Source: a virus
DNA: 32,823 bases
Strand: one strand, 5' to 3'
IMG/VR virus record: IMGVR_UViG_3300049738_000015
Coordinates: 1-32,823 of that record
Made by a program: the position numbers and the translations under genes. Below the pieces are notes generated by a model. That model searched no databases. It was not told the origin of the DNA and was given only the letters and a program-made list of their open reading frames with translations. Shown here in pieces: positions 21,126-28,681 of this stretch; the stretch's first letter is position 1, and each line of letters starts with the position of its first letter.

Positions 21126-21721
21126 TTTAGCTTCTCCACTTGGTTTGCTATTTCTTCAACCGCCGAGTTAACCTCAACGGACAGTTTGGCGATGTATTCA
21201 TCATCGCGTTCAACCCGCACTAGAACATGCGGCATCTCTGGGTGATAAGCAAAGAAGTCCCACCATTGCCTATCGGTTATCCACATACATCCCTGAATCT
21301 GTTGCCAATATCTTTTCACCCCTTCCTGCGGGTTCATCATATATTCGGCGTGAGTTGTGGGCGCAGGGCATTTGATTTCTAGACCTCCTTCACTAGATAT
21401 CAGGCCATCAGGCGAACACCCATATGCGAACTCTGGGGTAACAATGAATCCAGTCTCTATGACTTCATTCCCAGATATGTATTCATAGGCTTCCCGGGCT
21501 TCAGGCTCTAGGTCATTACCCCTTTGCATCCACTCATTCACATAGACAGGCTCACCACAGCCGCGAATAGTTTCCGCTACCAACTGCGCTATGTATTTAC
21601 GAGACTGAGTAGACGGCTTTCCTGTTTGAGTGATAAGACGGCCAAAGCCACTGGCTGAAGGCTTGCCCAGTCTAGCGGCAAACCATTCATCAGTGCCTTG
21701 TTCATGGTCTAAGATAATCAT
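21122..21721 (-). CDS. YqaJ/lambda Exo-like 5'-3' exonuclease
   Basis: 199 residues. It starts with the signature LDHEQGTDEWFAARLGKPSA, then RKYIAQLVAETI, GNDLEPEAREAYE (68-80), YGCSPDGLI with D105, and LEIKCPA with E115 and K117: the PD-(D/E)XK active site of the YqaJ family. It makes 3' single-stranded tails for the adjacent annealing protein. The ATG overlaps the annealing protein stop (ATGA). Length is near the family norm of about 200 residues. Confidence 0.92.
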   Translation of the reverse strand: MIILDHEQGTDEWFAARLGKPSASGFGRLITQTGKPSTQSRKYIAQLVAETIRGCGEPVYVNEWMQRGNDLEPEAREAYEYISGNEVIETGFIVTPEFAYGCSPDGLISSEGGLEIKCPAPTTHAEYMMNPQEGVKRYWQQIQGCMWITDRQWWDFFAYHPEMPHVLVRVERDDEYIAKLSVEVNSAVEEIANQVEKLK

Positions 21722-22296
21722 GCTTCAGTCCTTCTCTTGTTACGCAAAGCGTGCATAGCCCTGTCAAATTGCGAGGCTAGAAGCTTGCTAGGATTTTCGC
21801 ATTTGAAGTGATTACAGAATGCCCCAACATCAGCATCGCACTCATGGAGCATTTCCTTGAGTTCTTTTGCTTGGAAGTCATTGATTATCGCGTTGGCTAC
21901 CACCGGGTTGATATCCTCACCAGCATATATGTGATGCCCGAGGCCGAACATTGCGAAGCACTTAACCAAGCAACGCATTTTGCTAGAATTGATTGCGAAC
22001 TTGTCAGGGTTGGGTATTGCCTTGTTTCTATGATCCATGACAGGTAGCCACATATGGCGCATCATCACCTGATCTTGCTCGCCGCCAGTGTGAATGTGAA
22101 CTACGCAACTGACTTCTACAGTCCCAGTGTCGGCGCACTTGTCAATTTCAAAAGAATAATGCAGTTCAGGGTAATGCTCCATCATAGTGCCGTAAGCCCA
22201 AGCCCACGACAGGTATGACAAATTCCCTTTCTTTTCTATGTGATCGGAAACATCAATAGCAGATAGAGTCTGCCAGACTTCTTTACTCAGGTTCAT
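21718..22296 (-). CDS. Sak3/DUF1071-like single-strand annealing protein
   Basis: 192 residues. The start MNLSKEVWQTLSAIDVSDHI continues EKKGNLSYLSWAWAYGTMMEHYP, the recognisable beginning of DUF1071 (Sak3) recombinases, followed by KFAINSSKMRCLVKCFAMFGLG and the typical IYAGEDI phrase. It anneals single strands during recombination-dependent replication. AGGAGG precedes the ATG. It is coupled to the exonuclease and SSB-like genes, making a complete Red-type set. Confidence 0.9.
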   Translation of the reverse strand: MNLSKEVWQTLSAIDVSDHIEKKGNLSYLSWAWAYGTMMEHYPELHYSFEIDKCADTGTVEVSCVVHIHTGGEQDQVMMRHMWLPVMDHRNKAIPNPDKFAINSSKMRCLVKCFAMFGLGHHIYAGEDINPVVANAIINDFQAKELKEMLHECDADVGAFCNHFKCENPSKLLASQFDRAMHALRNKRRTEA

Positions 22297-22453
22297 TTGT
22301 TTGACCTCCTACGGTCTGTTCCATTGCATATTGCTTACCATATCCATCATAGTAAGACTGTGATTGATCTGGCAGTGAACTGTAGCCGTAAAGACAGTCA
22401 AGCTCACCGCGATCAAAATCATTAAGATCATTTATCGTTGACGGGTCAATCAT
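22283..22453 (-). CDS. Small acidic hypothetical protein
   Basis: 56 residues from ATG at 22453, which overlaps the stop of the upstream gene (TAATG) and is preceded by GGGGAGG; the longer open frame to 22498 lies inside that gene. It reads MIDPSTINDLNDFDRGELDC and is rich in Asp, Tyr and Gln (YYDGYGKQYAMEQTVGG). No family recognised. It overlaps the annealing protein start by 14 bases. Confidence 0.6.
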   Translation of the reverse strand: MIDPSTINDLNDFDRGELDCLYGYSSLPDQSQSYYDGYGKQYAMEQTVGGQTNEPE

Positions 22454-22710
22454 TAAGAAGCCTCCCCATAGAAAACTTCTAAACAATGATGTTCCCATAT
22501 TTCGCCCCAGTTGATTCCATCGAAGTCCACGAAATCACGAAGCATCAAAGAGCATAACTTGATCTCTTCATGGATGATGTCCATGATAATACCTTCTAGC
22601 ATTTCCGCAGAAGTCGCGGCATCTTCTTCTAACTCCTCACGAATAATGTCACCGAACCAAAGGTTGATGAGCCAAGTATTTCTATTTGTCCAGCCATTGT
22701 AATCTGTCAT
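22453..22710 (-). CDS. Small phage protein with NGWTNxxTW motif
   Basis: 85 residues, acidic. The N-terminal DYNGWTNRNTWLINLWFGD is a motif that recurs in short phage proteins of unknown function (NGWTNYETWxxxLW), followed by acidic helices and DFDGINWGEIWEHH. It is the first gene behind promoter copy P2 and so is likely an early gene, perhaps a host-takeover protein. The function is not known. Confidence 0.7.
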   Translation of the reverse strand: MTDYNGWTNRNTWLINLWFGDIIREELEEDAATSAEMLEGIIMDIIHEEIKLCSLMLRDFVDFDGINWGEIWEHHCLEVFYGEAS

Positions 22711-22742
22711 AACTAATACCTTTTTTTATTGATTGAGGTGTA

Positions 22743-22781
22743 ACGATACATCCAATTTGATAGAAAGTAAACCTTTTCGTT
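22743..22781 (-). promoter_or_regulatory. Repeated early promoter module, copy P2
   Basis: Minus strand AACGAAAAGG, TTTACT -35 (22771-22766), 17-base spacer, TATCGT -10 (22748-22743), followed by the leader TTACACCTCAATCAATAAA and AAAAGGTATTAGTTATG. Drives the recombination unit. Confidence 0.75.
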
Positions 22782-22817
22782 AATTAATATGATGGAATCG
22801 TTGATAAATCGGCGATC

Positions 22818-22839
22818 AAAAAAAAGCCCCCGAAGGGGC
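22818..22839 (-). terminator. Rho-independent terminator
   Basis: Minus strand GCCCC-TTC-GGGGGC followed by eight T. It closes the P1 operon after the small membrane protein and lies just upstream of promoter copy P2. Confidence 0.85.
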
Positions 22840-22856
22840 AATATTGCTAGAGGTGT

Positions 22857-23024
22857 TTAGCAAATCCCCCTTTCTATGCAGTCAACGTAAATCATTTCCC
22901 CTGTGAATAACAGGATTCCGACCAGAACCATTGCCAACAGAAACTCTTTTCTAGCAAGCGCGATTTCCTCACGCTTTTCTAGGTTTCTATCAAGACTTTT
23001 AAGACAGCATTGATTAATTTTCAT
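22857..23024 (-). CDS. Small single-span membrane protein
   Basis: 55 residues: a basic N-terminal helix (MKINQCCLKSLDRNLEKREE), then a hydrophobic segment FLLAMVLVGILLFTGEMIYV (about residues 28-47) and a short CIERGIC end. GGGG lies before the ATG and the gene overlaps the upstream small gene by 11 bases. It is followed after 18 bases by a terminator, so it is the last gene of the P1 operon. Possible roles include superinfection exclusion or membrane takeover; this is inference. Confidence 0.65.
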   Translation of the reverse strand: MKINQCCLKSLDRNLEKREEIALARKEFLLAMVLVGILLFTGEMIYVDCIERGIC

Positions 23025-23214
23025 TGTATACCCCCACTACTGTCCATAGGCCTTCATTCGCCAGAGCCTCTTCCAGACAGCCGACAGCACTAGCACGCAT
23101 ATGTGACTTGACAAAATCGCGGACGCTTTCTTCTTGAATTAAATTACGCTTCTGCATATATAGTTCAATTTGATGTTCATCAACTTCCACTGAAAAATTT
23201 ATTGCGACTTTCAT
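23014..23214 (-). CDS. Small hypothetical early protein
   Basis: 66 residues. MKVAINFSVEVDEHQIELYM looks like a beta strand plus helix of a small DNA-binding-type fold, followed by the helical VRDFVKSHMRASAVGCLEEA and a C-terminal strand (WTVVGVYNEN). No family recognised. It is the second gene of the P1 operon, with its stop overlapping the membrane protein start. Confidence 0.6.
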   Translation of the reverse strand: MKVAINFSVEVDEHQIELYMQKRNLIQEESVRDFVKSHMRASAVGCLEEALANEGLWTVVGVYNEN

Positions 23215-23215
23215 A

Positions 23216-23479
23216 TTAAATGCCCCTATAAAGGTTAATGGTTCTGGTTGTGTGACCGATGCGCTCTAGCCTCAGCACAAGGTCAGTGGCTTTGCTTTCC
23301 GTGAGTAAGCCTAAGTGAGCCAGCTTCCATACATCAGCATCAACGACTCCGAGTTCTTTCATTTCTTCACGTTCTTTATCGCACTTTATTCTGCTCAAAA
23401 TTTGATATTTTTTTACGTTACCCTTATGACCGTGGCGTACTGCTTTTCGGCTTGTATTTGGAAGACCTGAACCTTTCAT
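23216..23479 (-). CDS. Small basic early protein, first gene behind promoter P1
   Basis: 87 residues from ATG at 23479, with AAAGG nine bases upstream inside the conserved leader. The open frame to 23563 would run through the promoter and is not used. The N-terminus is basic (MKGSGLPNTSRKAVRHGHKG), the rest helical with VVDADVWKLAHLGLLTESKA. I do not recognise a family. The basic N-terminus suggests nucleic acid or ribosome binding. Confidence 0.6.
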   Translation of the reverse strand: MKGSGLPNTSRKAVRHGHKGNVKKYQILSRIKCDKEREEMKELGVVDADVWKLAHLGLLTESKATDLVLRLERIGHTTRTINLYRGI

Positions 23480-23511
23480 ATTTATTACCTTTATTAATTG
23501 ATTGAAGTAAT

Positions 23512-23550
23512 ACGATACGCCCAATCTATAATAAAGTAAACCTTTTTGTT
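23512..23550 (-). promoter_or_regulatory. Repeated early promoter module, copy P1
   Basis: Minus strand AACAAAAAGG, TTTACT -35 (23540-23535), 17-base spacer, TATCGT -10 (23517-23512), then the leader CTTCAATCAATTAATAAAGG ahead of the first early gene. It stands directly after the terminator that closes the lysis cassette. Confidence 0.75.
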
Positions 23551-23561
23551 TATTATTATGC

Positions 23562-23586
23562 AATAAAAAGCCCCAATTAAGGGGCT
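23562..23586 (-). terminator. Rho-independent terminator after the endolysin gene
   Basis: Minus strand AGCCCC-TTAATT-GGGGCT followed by TTTTATTG: a 6 bp stem. It ends the late transcript (tail fibre and lysis genes) before promoter P1. Confidence 0.85.
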
Positions 23587-23614
23587 CTGGACAAAAGATA
23601 GTAGGTTGTGTCCG

Positions 23615-24022
23615 CTAATATGACCAGATAGCAGGGCTTGGGAACCCATCTTCTTCAGTGCAGTCATCTAGGTGTATGAATCTGCCGCCACCTTTCTGCT
23701 GTATTCCAATTCTTTTAATACCATGCTTCTGAGCCACCCTAACGATTTCTAACGCCTTTTCTCCACTAGCAAGTATATCTACGGCTTTCCCTTGCGAATG
23801 AGCGCCTGGGGACTGTTTACGAGCTTCTATGGGATGCTGTGGACTCCTGTACGCCGATGACAGCGCAAAACTAAATCCGCACTCTTCTCGGATAGCATTT
23901 AGCTTGGCTAGAAACGCTAGATCAAAACCATGCTCCCCGGTATGCTTGCAAGCCAGTTCTTTAGGCTTAAAATAGTTCTTAGGTTCTTGTGAATCTTCTT
24001 TTTTCTTGACAGCTTTAGCCAT
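23615..24022 (-). CDS. Endolysin, peptidase M15 family
   Basis: 135 residues. Motifs: SSAYRSPQHPIEA, PGAHSQGKAVDI with zinc ligands H75 and D82, and RFIHLDD with H117. This is the peptidase M15A (PF08291-like) D-Ala-type carboxypeptidase/endopeptidase that cuts cell wall peptides. There is no signal peptide; the N-terminus is lysine-rich (MAKAVKKKEDSQEP), so export depends on the holin. It is the last gene of the lysis cassette and is followed by a terminator. Confidence 0.9.
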   Translation of the reverse strand: MAKAVKKKEDSQEPKNYFKPKELACKHTGEHGFDLAFLAKLNAIREECGFSFALSSAYRSPQHPIEARKQSPGAHSQGKAVDILASGEKALEIVRVAQKHGIKRIGIQQKGGGRFIHLDDCTEEDGFPSPAIWSY

Positions 24023-24024
24023 TT

Positions 24025-24396
24025 CTATTTCCTCATGTTCATAAGCTTGCTTGCGCCTTTAATGCCGAAGCTGGCAGATATCGCTACAAACAACAGATAT
24101 TGATACCATTCTGGCAAATCATTAAGAGCCGCAAATGCTTCTTTGACTCTATCCACTACAGTCATGTCTCCGACTACTATCGCATACCCAACCATAAAGA
24201 TTGGCACTGCCAACACAATAGTCCAGAACTCGTCCTTCCAGCTATTAGCAGAGGCATCAGCCATCTTAGCTTCCCAGTCAGCGTCATTCTGAATCACATT
24301 CATCTTTGCTTCATGCTTGGCCTTAGACTGCTCGGCTTTGTTTTTAAGGAACCCACCTGCTAATTCTGCAATCGGACCAAGTAATAGTTTGAGCAT
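24025..24396 (-). CDS. GTA-type holin (three-TM family)
   Basis: 123 residues. It begins LLGPIAELAGGFLKNKAEQS, has a charged linker, then two hydrophobic segments (TIVLAVPIFMVGYAIVV at about 58-74 and WYQYLLFVAISASFGI at about 97-112) with DLPEW in between. This matches the holin family of gene transfer agents and marine phages. It should form the membrane lesion releasing the endolysin. The ATG overlaps the stop of the XhlA-like gene (TAATG). Confidence 0.85.
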   Translation of the reverse strand: MLKLLLGPIAELAGGFLKNKAEQSKAKHEAKMNVIQNDADWEAKMADASANSWKDEFWTIVLAVPIFMVGYAIVVGDMTVVDRVKEAFAALNDLPEWYQYLLFVAISASFGIKGASKLMNMRK

Positions 24397-24602
24397 TACC
24401 AGATACCTTTATCCATGCTGAATAGACCAATAATTAAAGGGTATATACCCCACAGCATAAGCTCAGTTTTCTTAAACCTGTCGGCCCCTGCATCTAAGCG
24501 CTTTTCTATAGCTTGGGTACGCTCGTCAATAACCAGCATTCTTACAGCGCATTCACGCTCATGTGCCTCAAGCTTTAAAAGGGCTTCCTTAACCGTTGCC
24601 AT
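24396..24602 (-). CDS. XhlA-like small membrane protein
   Basis: 68 residues. MATVKEALLKLEAHERECAV followed by a coiled coil (RTQAIEKRLDAGADRFKKTE) and a C-terminal membrane segment (LMLWGIYPLIIGLFSMD). The KLExHExEC start, coiled coil and LWGIYPLI end recur in XhlA/haemolysin-like lysis partners in marine phages. It lies between the DUF-type membrane protein and the holin, consistent with a lysis accessory role. Confidence 0.7.
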   Translation of the reverse strand: MATVKEALLKLEAHERECAVRMLVIDERTQAIEKRLDAGADRFKKTELMLWGIYPLIIGLFSMDKGIW

Positions 24603-25074
24603 TGATGGCTCCTAATATCAGTGCAAATACAAAATAAACAGCATAGCCAAGTAAAGCTATCCCAGTGATCTGGACGCTATTCCAGAAGAATGCCTTGCGC
24701 TTTCGGTCTTGCAGGTAAACTGTTTTTTCTCTTTGCGCGGCAATAGACCTGCGGAGGTCAACAAGTTCCTGATAGCCATCCTTGCCATATTGATACATCA
24801 AGAGTTCCCTAAGCTCGCGTTCCATCTGCTGTGTACGCTTAGTCCGAGCGTATGTCTCCATAGCTTCTTCGTTGACAGACTTGGCGGCAATGATCTTCTT
24901 AAACAGCGGGGGATTATCAGCCTGTCGTCTATGCTCTGACAGGTCAGACACAGCACCATAGAATCTCCCGATCTGTGACAAGGTATCTTCTACTTCTTTG
25001 CCAGCGGCAACCATACGCTTGATAGTACCAAAGGCATTGACGGCTACTGACATTGCTGTGACTGGATCAATCAT
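24589..25074 (-). CDS. Conserved membrane-anchored lysis-cassette protein
   Basis: 161 residues from ATG at 25074 (GAGG eight bases before); the longer TTG start at 25086 overlaps the upstream gene. It reads MIDPVTAMSVAVNAFGTIKR, then GRFYGAVSDLSEHRR, NPPLFKKIIAAKSVNEEAME, a coiled coil, and a C-terminal transmembrane segment (ITGIALLGYAVYFVFALIL). This set occurs beside holins in marine phages; the function is unknown. The hydrophobic C-terminus suggests tail anchoring in the inner membrane, perhaps regulating the holin. Confidence 0.7.
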   Translation of the reverse strand: MIDPVTAMSVAVNAFGTIKRMVAAGKEVEDTLSQIGRFYGAVSDLSEHRRQADNPPLFKKIIAAKSVNEEAMETYARTKRTQQMERELRELLMYQYGKDGYQELVDLRRSIAAQREKTVYLQDRKRKAFFWNSVQITGIALLGYAVYFVFALILGAINGNG

Positions 25075-25075
25075 G

Positions 25076-25300
25076 CTACGCCTCAATCAACGCTTTCAAT
25101 GCGTCAGTGTTAGTGCAATCATCAACTGGATTAGTCAGGTCACGCAGTCTCTGTTTCTCTGCCACAATAGCTGTGGTATCTTCGCCAGACTCTATCGCTC
25201 TCTGAAACGCAACGTCTTGCTCCTCAAGCAAAGGCTTGCGAGTCTTGCGTATCTTATCCTTCGTGATTTGCTTTGCTTTATCTAAGTTGACAGTGATCAT
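25076..25300 (-). CDS. Tail fibre assembly partner
   Basis: 74 residues. MITVNLDKAKQITKDKIRKT, then RKPLLEEQDVAFQRAIESGE and VAEKQRLRDLTNPVDD. I recognise the combination (AKxIxxDxIRxxRxPLLExLDVxFxRAxE...KQxLRD) as a small protein that travels with tail fibre genes and is thought to be a chaperone. Its ATG overlaps the upstream stop (ATGA). Confidence 0.75.
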   Translation of the reverse strand: MITVNLDKAKQITKDKIRKTRKPLLEEQDVAFQRAIESGEDTTAIVAEKQRLRDLTNPVDDCTNTDALKALIEA

Positions 25301-25605
25301 TCTAATATTTCCCCTTCGGCATAATTTCTCTCTGTTGGCTGTTCAGCCCAAGGGACATCATTGTCACTTCCATTTCCAAAATCAGCACCTAAGCCAGAAT
25401 CGCATATTGCAGGGTCAATTTCCCAAGCATCTCTAAATGTCCGATCAGTAGGCACTTCAGAATCCTCTACAATCTTGTAGGGTACATTTGGTTCAATATC
25501 CTTTTGCGCTATCTGCTCAATCGTCAAGCCGCATTTAGTGCTAGGCGACATAACAGCCACACCTACATTCACACCATCTTCAATTATTGGAAATAGTATC
25601 TTCAT
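25297..25605 (-). CDS. Tail fibre-associated protein with DRTFRDAW motif
   Basis: 102 residues. The phrase VPTDRTFRDAWEID (about 52-65) is a motif of small proteins encoded directly after marine phage tail fibre genes, usually paired with the AKxIxxDxIR protein next to it. It likely assists tail fibre folding or attachment. The ATG overlaps the fibre stop (TAATG). Confidence 0.75.
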   Translation of the reverse strand: MKILFPIIEDGVNVGVAVMSPSTKCGLTIEQIAQKDIEPNVPYKIVEDSEVPTDRTFRDAWEIDPAICDSGLGADFGNGSDNDVPWAEQPTERNYAEGEILE

Positions 25606-28205
25606 TATCTAACCACCATTACATTCATCTGATCTCTATCTGTAAATCCACTATCAAGGTCTTCAACACTTACATAAAACTGAGTTGTAGATAGTGAGTA
25701 GACGCTAGCAGAACAGACAGAAGCGGTGTAGCTTGTTGAGCCAGTTGTCACATTTACTGAGTAAAAGCCATTAGGCATAGAGTTGGTAAAGTTAAGTCTT
25801 GATCTGCCTGTACTTATATCAGTTACGCTACTAAAGCCTTCATCATCCCGGAAAGAGTGAGTGCCTGACATCTCAAATCGACCCCACGCTCTGCACATAT
25901 AAGCATCTTGAACAGACCCATACCCACAATTAAACCTTGATTGGCTTGCTATTGTCGCAGTATGGGTTGCGGCATTTGTTTCACCATAAAACCACGAAGA
26001 ACCGCCGTTAGCGGCGATAGTAAGATTAGCACTGACCCCGGGTCCATTCTGTATATAAGAGGCAGAGGAAGAACCAAATCTTAATCTACCAGAGGCCGCA
26101 GTTGTTACCGCACCAGATATGCTGGCTTTTAAACCTGAATAAGAACTTCCATTGTAATAATACTTTAAGTCAACATCTCCAGAACTGCCCTGAAACACTC
26201 CGTTACCAGACGCTATTCCTTGCGAACTAGCTAAATTATTAGCATCGAGCAAGCTCACGATGCCATCAGTCACATACCCAGAAATAGTGTTTTGTGTAAC
26301 TGGAGTTACCACTGTGTGGCTAAGGTATCCACCTACGTCAGCTACTGTATTAATGCGAACAGAGTACGAGGAACTAGTTGTTACATAAACCTGTAAGTAC
26401 TTTGTCCCATAGGTTAGGTCACTTGATTGCTCTAAAACACGAACAGCAGTGATTCTATTTTGATGACCGCCAGAGTTTATTACAGTGAATGCAGAGTCTG
26501 CATAACTACGCAACCAGTCAATTCTGATAAAAGAGTGATCGCCTGAATCAGAATCTGAAACAATAACTTCACCATGTTTTCTTCCGCTGGTGTTTGACGC
26601 GACAGTTACCCAACCAGCACCTGCTGTAGCGGCAGAAGAACCCGTCCTTCGGTAAAGCTGTGAAGAGTTAAAACCGTCAACAGTGTCAGCATCTAAGCCA
26701 GAGCCTGAGCCATCAACAGTCTTAATTGCAGTTAGTATCTCTGCCGCTGTTTGGTCGTTAGTGTAACCATTGGGATTGCTTGCAGGATAGTAGTAAGAGC
26801 CGTGTTGCCCATCTAACAAATCAGCATCAAGGCCAGAGCCTGAGCCGTCTACTGTCTTGATTGCTGTAAGTATTTCTGCGGCACTTTGATCTGCTGTTGC
26901 ACCTGCCTCTATCCCATCAAGCTTATTCTTTAGCGTAGTCGTAAAGTTCTTTTGAGTTAAGCCGCCGTCACCGACACTGTAAGTTGTGTTAGTGCTAGTG
27001 ATCGTAAAGTTTGGATAAGTGCCAGATATGCTGGTAGCGCCTGAACCTGTTAGCGAAACAGTTTGGTCAGGTGCTGTGTTAGCAAACTCTGTACCAGTTA
27101 AAGACAGGCCAGAACCTGCGGTGTAAGTAGTTCCTGCGCCTGTAATTGTGAAGTTCGGGTATGTTCCAGATACAGTTGTTGTGCCAGCACCTGTCAAGCT
27201 AACAGTTTGATCTGGGGCTGTGTTAGAAAACTGAGTGCCTGTGAGCGACAGACCACTTCCCGCAGTGTAGGTTGTATTACTGTCAGTCCAAGGTACATTG
27301 ACAAACATCTTTTCAGATGAAAGCTCTACAGGGTAGTTTTTCCCGTTTTCAGAATAGCCAATCTTCACCCCACCGCGTGTACTAGACGATGATAGAGGCA
27401 AGCTGTAAGTTGTGTCGGTGCTGGTAATTGTGAAGTTAGGGTAAGTGCCAGATATGCTTGTAGCACCTGCGCCAGTCAATGCGACAGTTTGGTCAGGGGA
27501 GCTGTTGGATATAACGCCACTGCCAGATATACCGATACCAGCTCCTGCGCTGATTTCGCCTAGTACAGAAGCGGTAAAGTCAGCACTGACTGCTTGATTC
27601 GACCCGTTTCCTAAGAAGAACTGACCATCATTAAGGTTAGGTACAGCATTGGTTCGACCCGCACCCATAACCTTTATGCTACCAGTTGATGCGTGAGATC
27701 GCGTAACCTTACCAATCTTTTGGATTTGTGACGATTCGCCAGTGGGCGCAGTTGTAGTCAGTGTTCCCGTATTGCTGACAAATAGTTCATCGCCTTCACT
27801 AAATGACGATGTATCTAATCCCTGCAATGTGCCGAATGTAACGACAGAGCAATCAGCATTAGCCAACACAGTGGCATCAACAATACCGAAGCAAGGCATT
27901 TTGTTTGCATTGTTGGCATCGGCTTTACTGACTACAGTTTTATTGCCGCTGATACCTGAGATATAAACTGGGTCGCCTTTGGTTAAGGCTTCACCCGCCT
28001 GACCCTTAAACAGAATCGCGCCAGTCAGGTCACCGTTAAATCCAGTAGCCTCTACCTCACCTGTGAACGTGGCGCCAGTTAGCTCCGCATAACCAGTAAG
28101 ATCAGCAGACTCTAACTTATCGTTGTTGAGGTTGGTGAAGTTAGCGTCAACCTCATTATTTGTCAGGGGCGATCCTTTGCCCGATCTTGTTACTATCGTA
28201 GACAT
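25605..28205 (-). CDS. Tail fibre protein with internal repeats
   Basis: 866 residues. The N-terminus MSTIVTRSGKGSPLTNNEVD is the usual tail-attachment start of T7-like and marine fibres. The middle carries repeats of about 45-50 residues containing SGTYPNFTIT and APDQTVSLTG, then two near-identical copies of AEILTAIKTVDGSGSGLDAD. The C-terminal part is Ser/Thr/Tyr-rich and probably the receptor-binding knob (SFRDDEGFSSVTDISTGRSR). It recognises the host surface. It is followed by two small fibre-assembly genes. Confidence 0.85.
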   Translation of the reverse strand: MSTIVTRSGKGSPLTNNEVDANFTNLNNDKLESADLTGYAELTGATFTGEVEATGFNGDLTGAILFKGQAGEALTKGDPVYISGISGNKTVVSKADANNANKMPCFGIVDATVLANADCSVVTFGTLQGLDTSSFSEGDELFVSNTGTLTTTAPTGESSQIQKIGKVTRSHASTGSIKVMGAGRTNAVPNLNDGQFFLGNGSNQAVSADFTASVLGEISAGAGIGISGSGVISNSSPDQTVALTGAGATSISGTYPNFTITSTDTTYSLPLSSSSTRGGVKIGYSENGKNYPVELSSEKMFVNVPWTDSNTTYTAGSGLSLTGTQFSNTAPDQTVSLTGAGTTTVSGTYPNFTITGAGTTYTAGSGLSLTGTEFANTAPDQTVSLTGSGATSISGTYPNFTITSTNTTYSVGDGGLTQKNFTTTLKNKLDGIEAGATADQSAAEILTAIKTVDGSGSGLDADLLDGQHGSYYYPASNPNGYTNDQTAAEILTAIKTVDGSGSGLDADTVDGFNSSQLYRRTGSSAATAGAGWVTVASNTSGRKHGEVIVSDSDSGDHSFIRIDWLRSYADSAFTVINSGGHQNRITAVRVLEQSSDLTYGTKYLQVYVTTSSSYSVRINTVADVGGYLSHTVVTPVTQNTISGYVTDGIVSLLDANNLASSQGIASGNGVFQGSSGDVDLKYYYNGSSYSGLKASISGAVTTAASGRLRFGSSSASYIQNGPGVSANLTIAANGGSSWFYGETNAATHTATIASQSRFNCGYGSVQDAYMCRAWGRFEMSGTHSFRDDEGFSSVTDISTGRSRLNFTNSMPNGFYSVNVTTGSTSYTASVCSASVYSLSTTQFYVSVEDLDSGFTDRDQMNVMVVR

Positions 28206-28222
28206 TGGTAGCCCCTTTCAAA

Positions 28223-28672
28223 TTAGGATGCGGTTAAGGTAATAGTCCAAGTAACTGACATGGTATCGTCAGCTTCCTTATTCACCACTGAAAACACTGT
28301 GCGGCAGAGCATAGTTCCGCTTGACGCGGCATTGAATATACCAGCTTCTGTAACAGCACCAGTGCCTTCGCCAGCCTCAAAAGACGAAACGTAGGTAATT
28401 GTGTTGTTAGATGCAGTAGAGCTATCCAGTGCTTCTCTTGAACCTAGAATAGAAACCAAGTCAGTCTGACCTGCGGCGGCGGCAGTTGTTCCCGACCCAA
28501 GAGCCATGTGGGACATGACGTTAGCAGAAGCCGCTGACATGCGCGAACAGATAAACTCTAGCCCTGCCGACACAATCAGATTCTCAATTTTGCGCTCCTC
28601 TTTCACATTGCCATTTTTGTCTTTCAAGACTAGGGCAACATCACCGCGCAGTTTTAAATTTTCGTTTACCAT
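28223..28672 (-). CDS. Small structural protein next to the tail fibre
   Basis: 149 residues. MVNENLKLRGDVALVLKDKN, a HMALGSGTTAAAAGQTDL segment, AVTEAGIFNAASSGTMLCRT and the C-terminal VNKEADDTMSVTWTITLTAS. This MAxGxGxTAAxAGQTDL...EAGIF...VNKxADDTMxxTWTIT series is common in a small family beside phage tail fibre genes. It likely forms part of the baseplate or fibre base. The assignment is by family pattern and position. Confidence 0.7.
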   Translation of the reverse strand: MVNENLKLRGDVALVLKDKNGNVKEERKIENLIVSAGLEFICSRMSAASANVMSHMALGSGTTAAAAGQTDLVSILGSREALDSSTASNNTITYVSSFEAGEGTGAVTEAGIFNAASSGTMLCRTVFSVVNKEADDTMSVTWTITLTAS

Positions 28673-28681
28673 TTCACACCT

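Noticed and set aside
23480-23563. N-terminal extension of the first P1 gene
   Set aside because: The stretch is the repeated promoter and leader module, shared at DNA level with P2 and P3; the start at 23479 has AAAGG.
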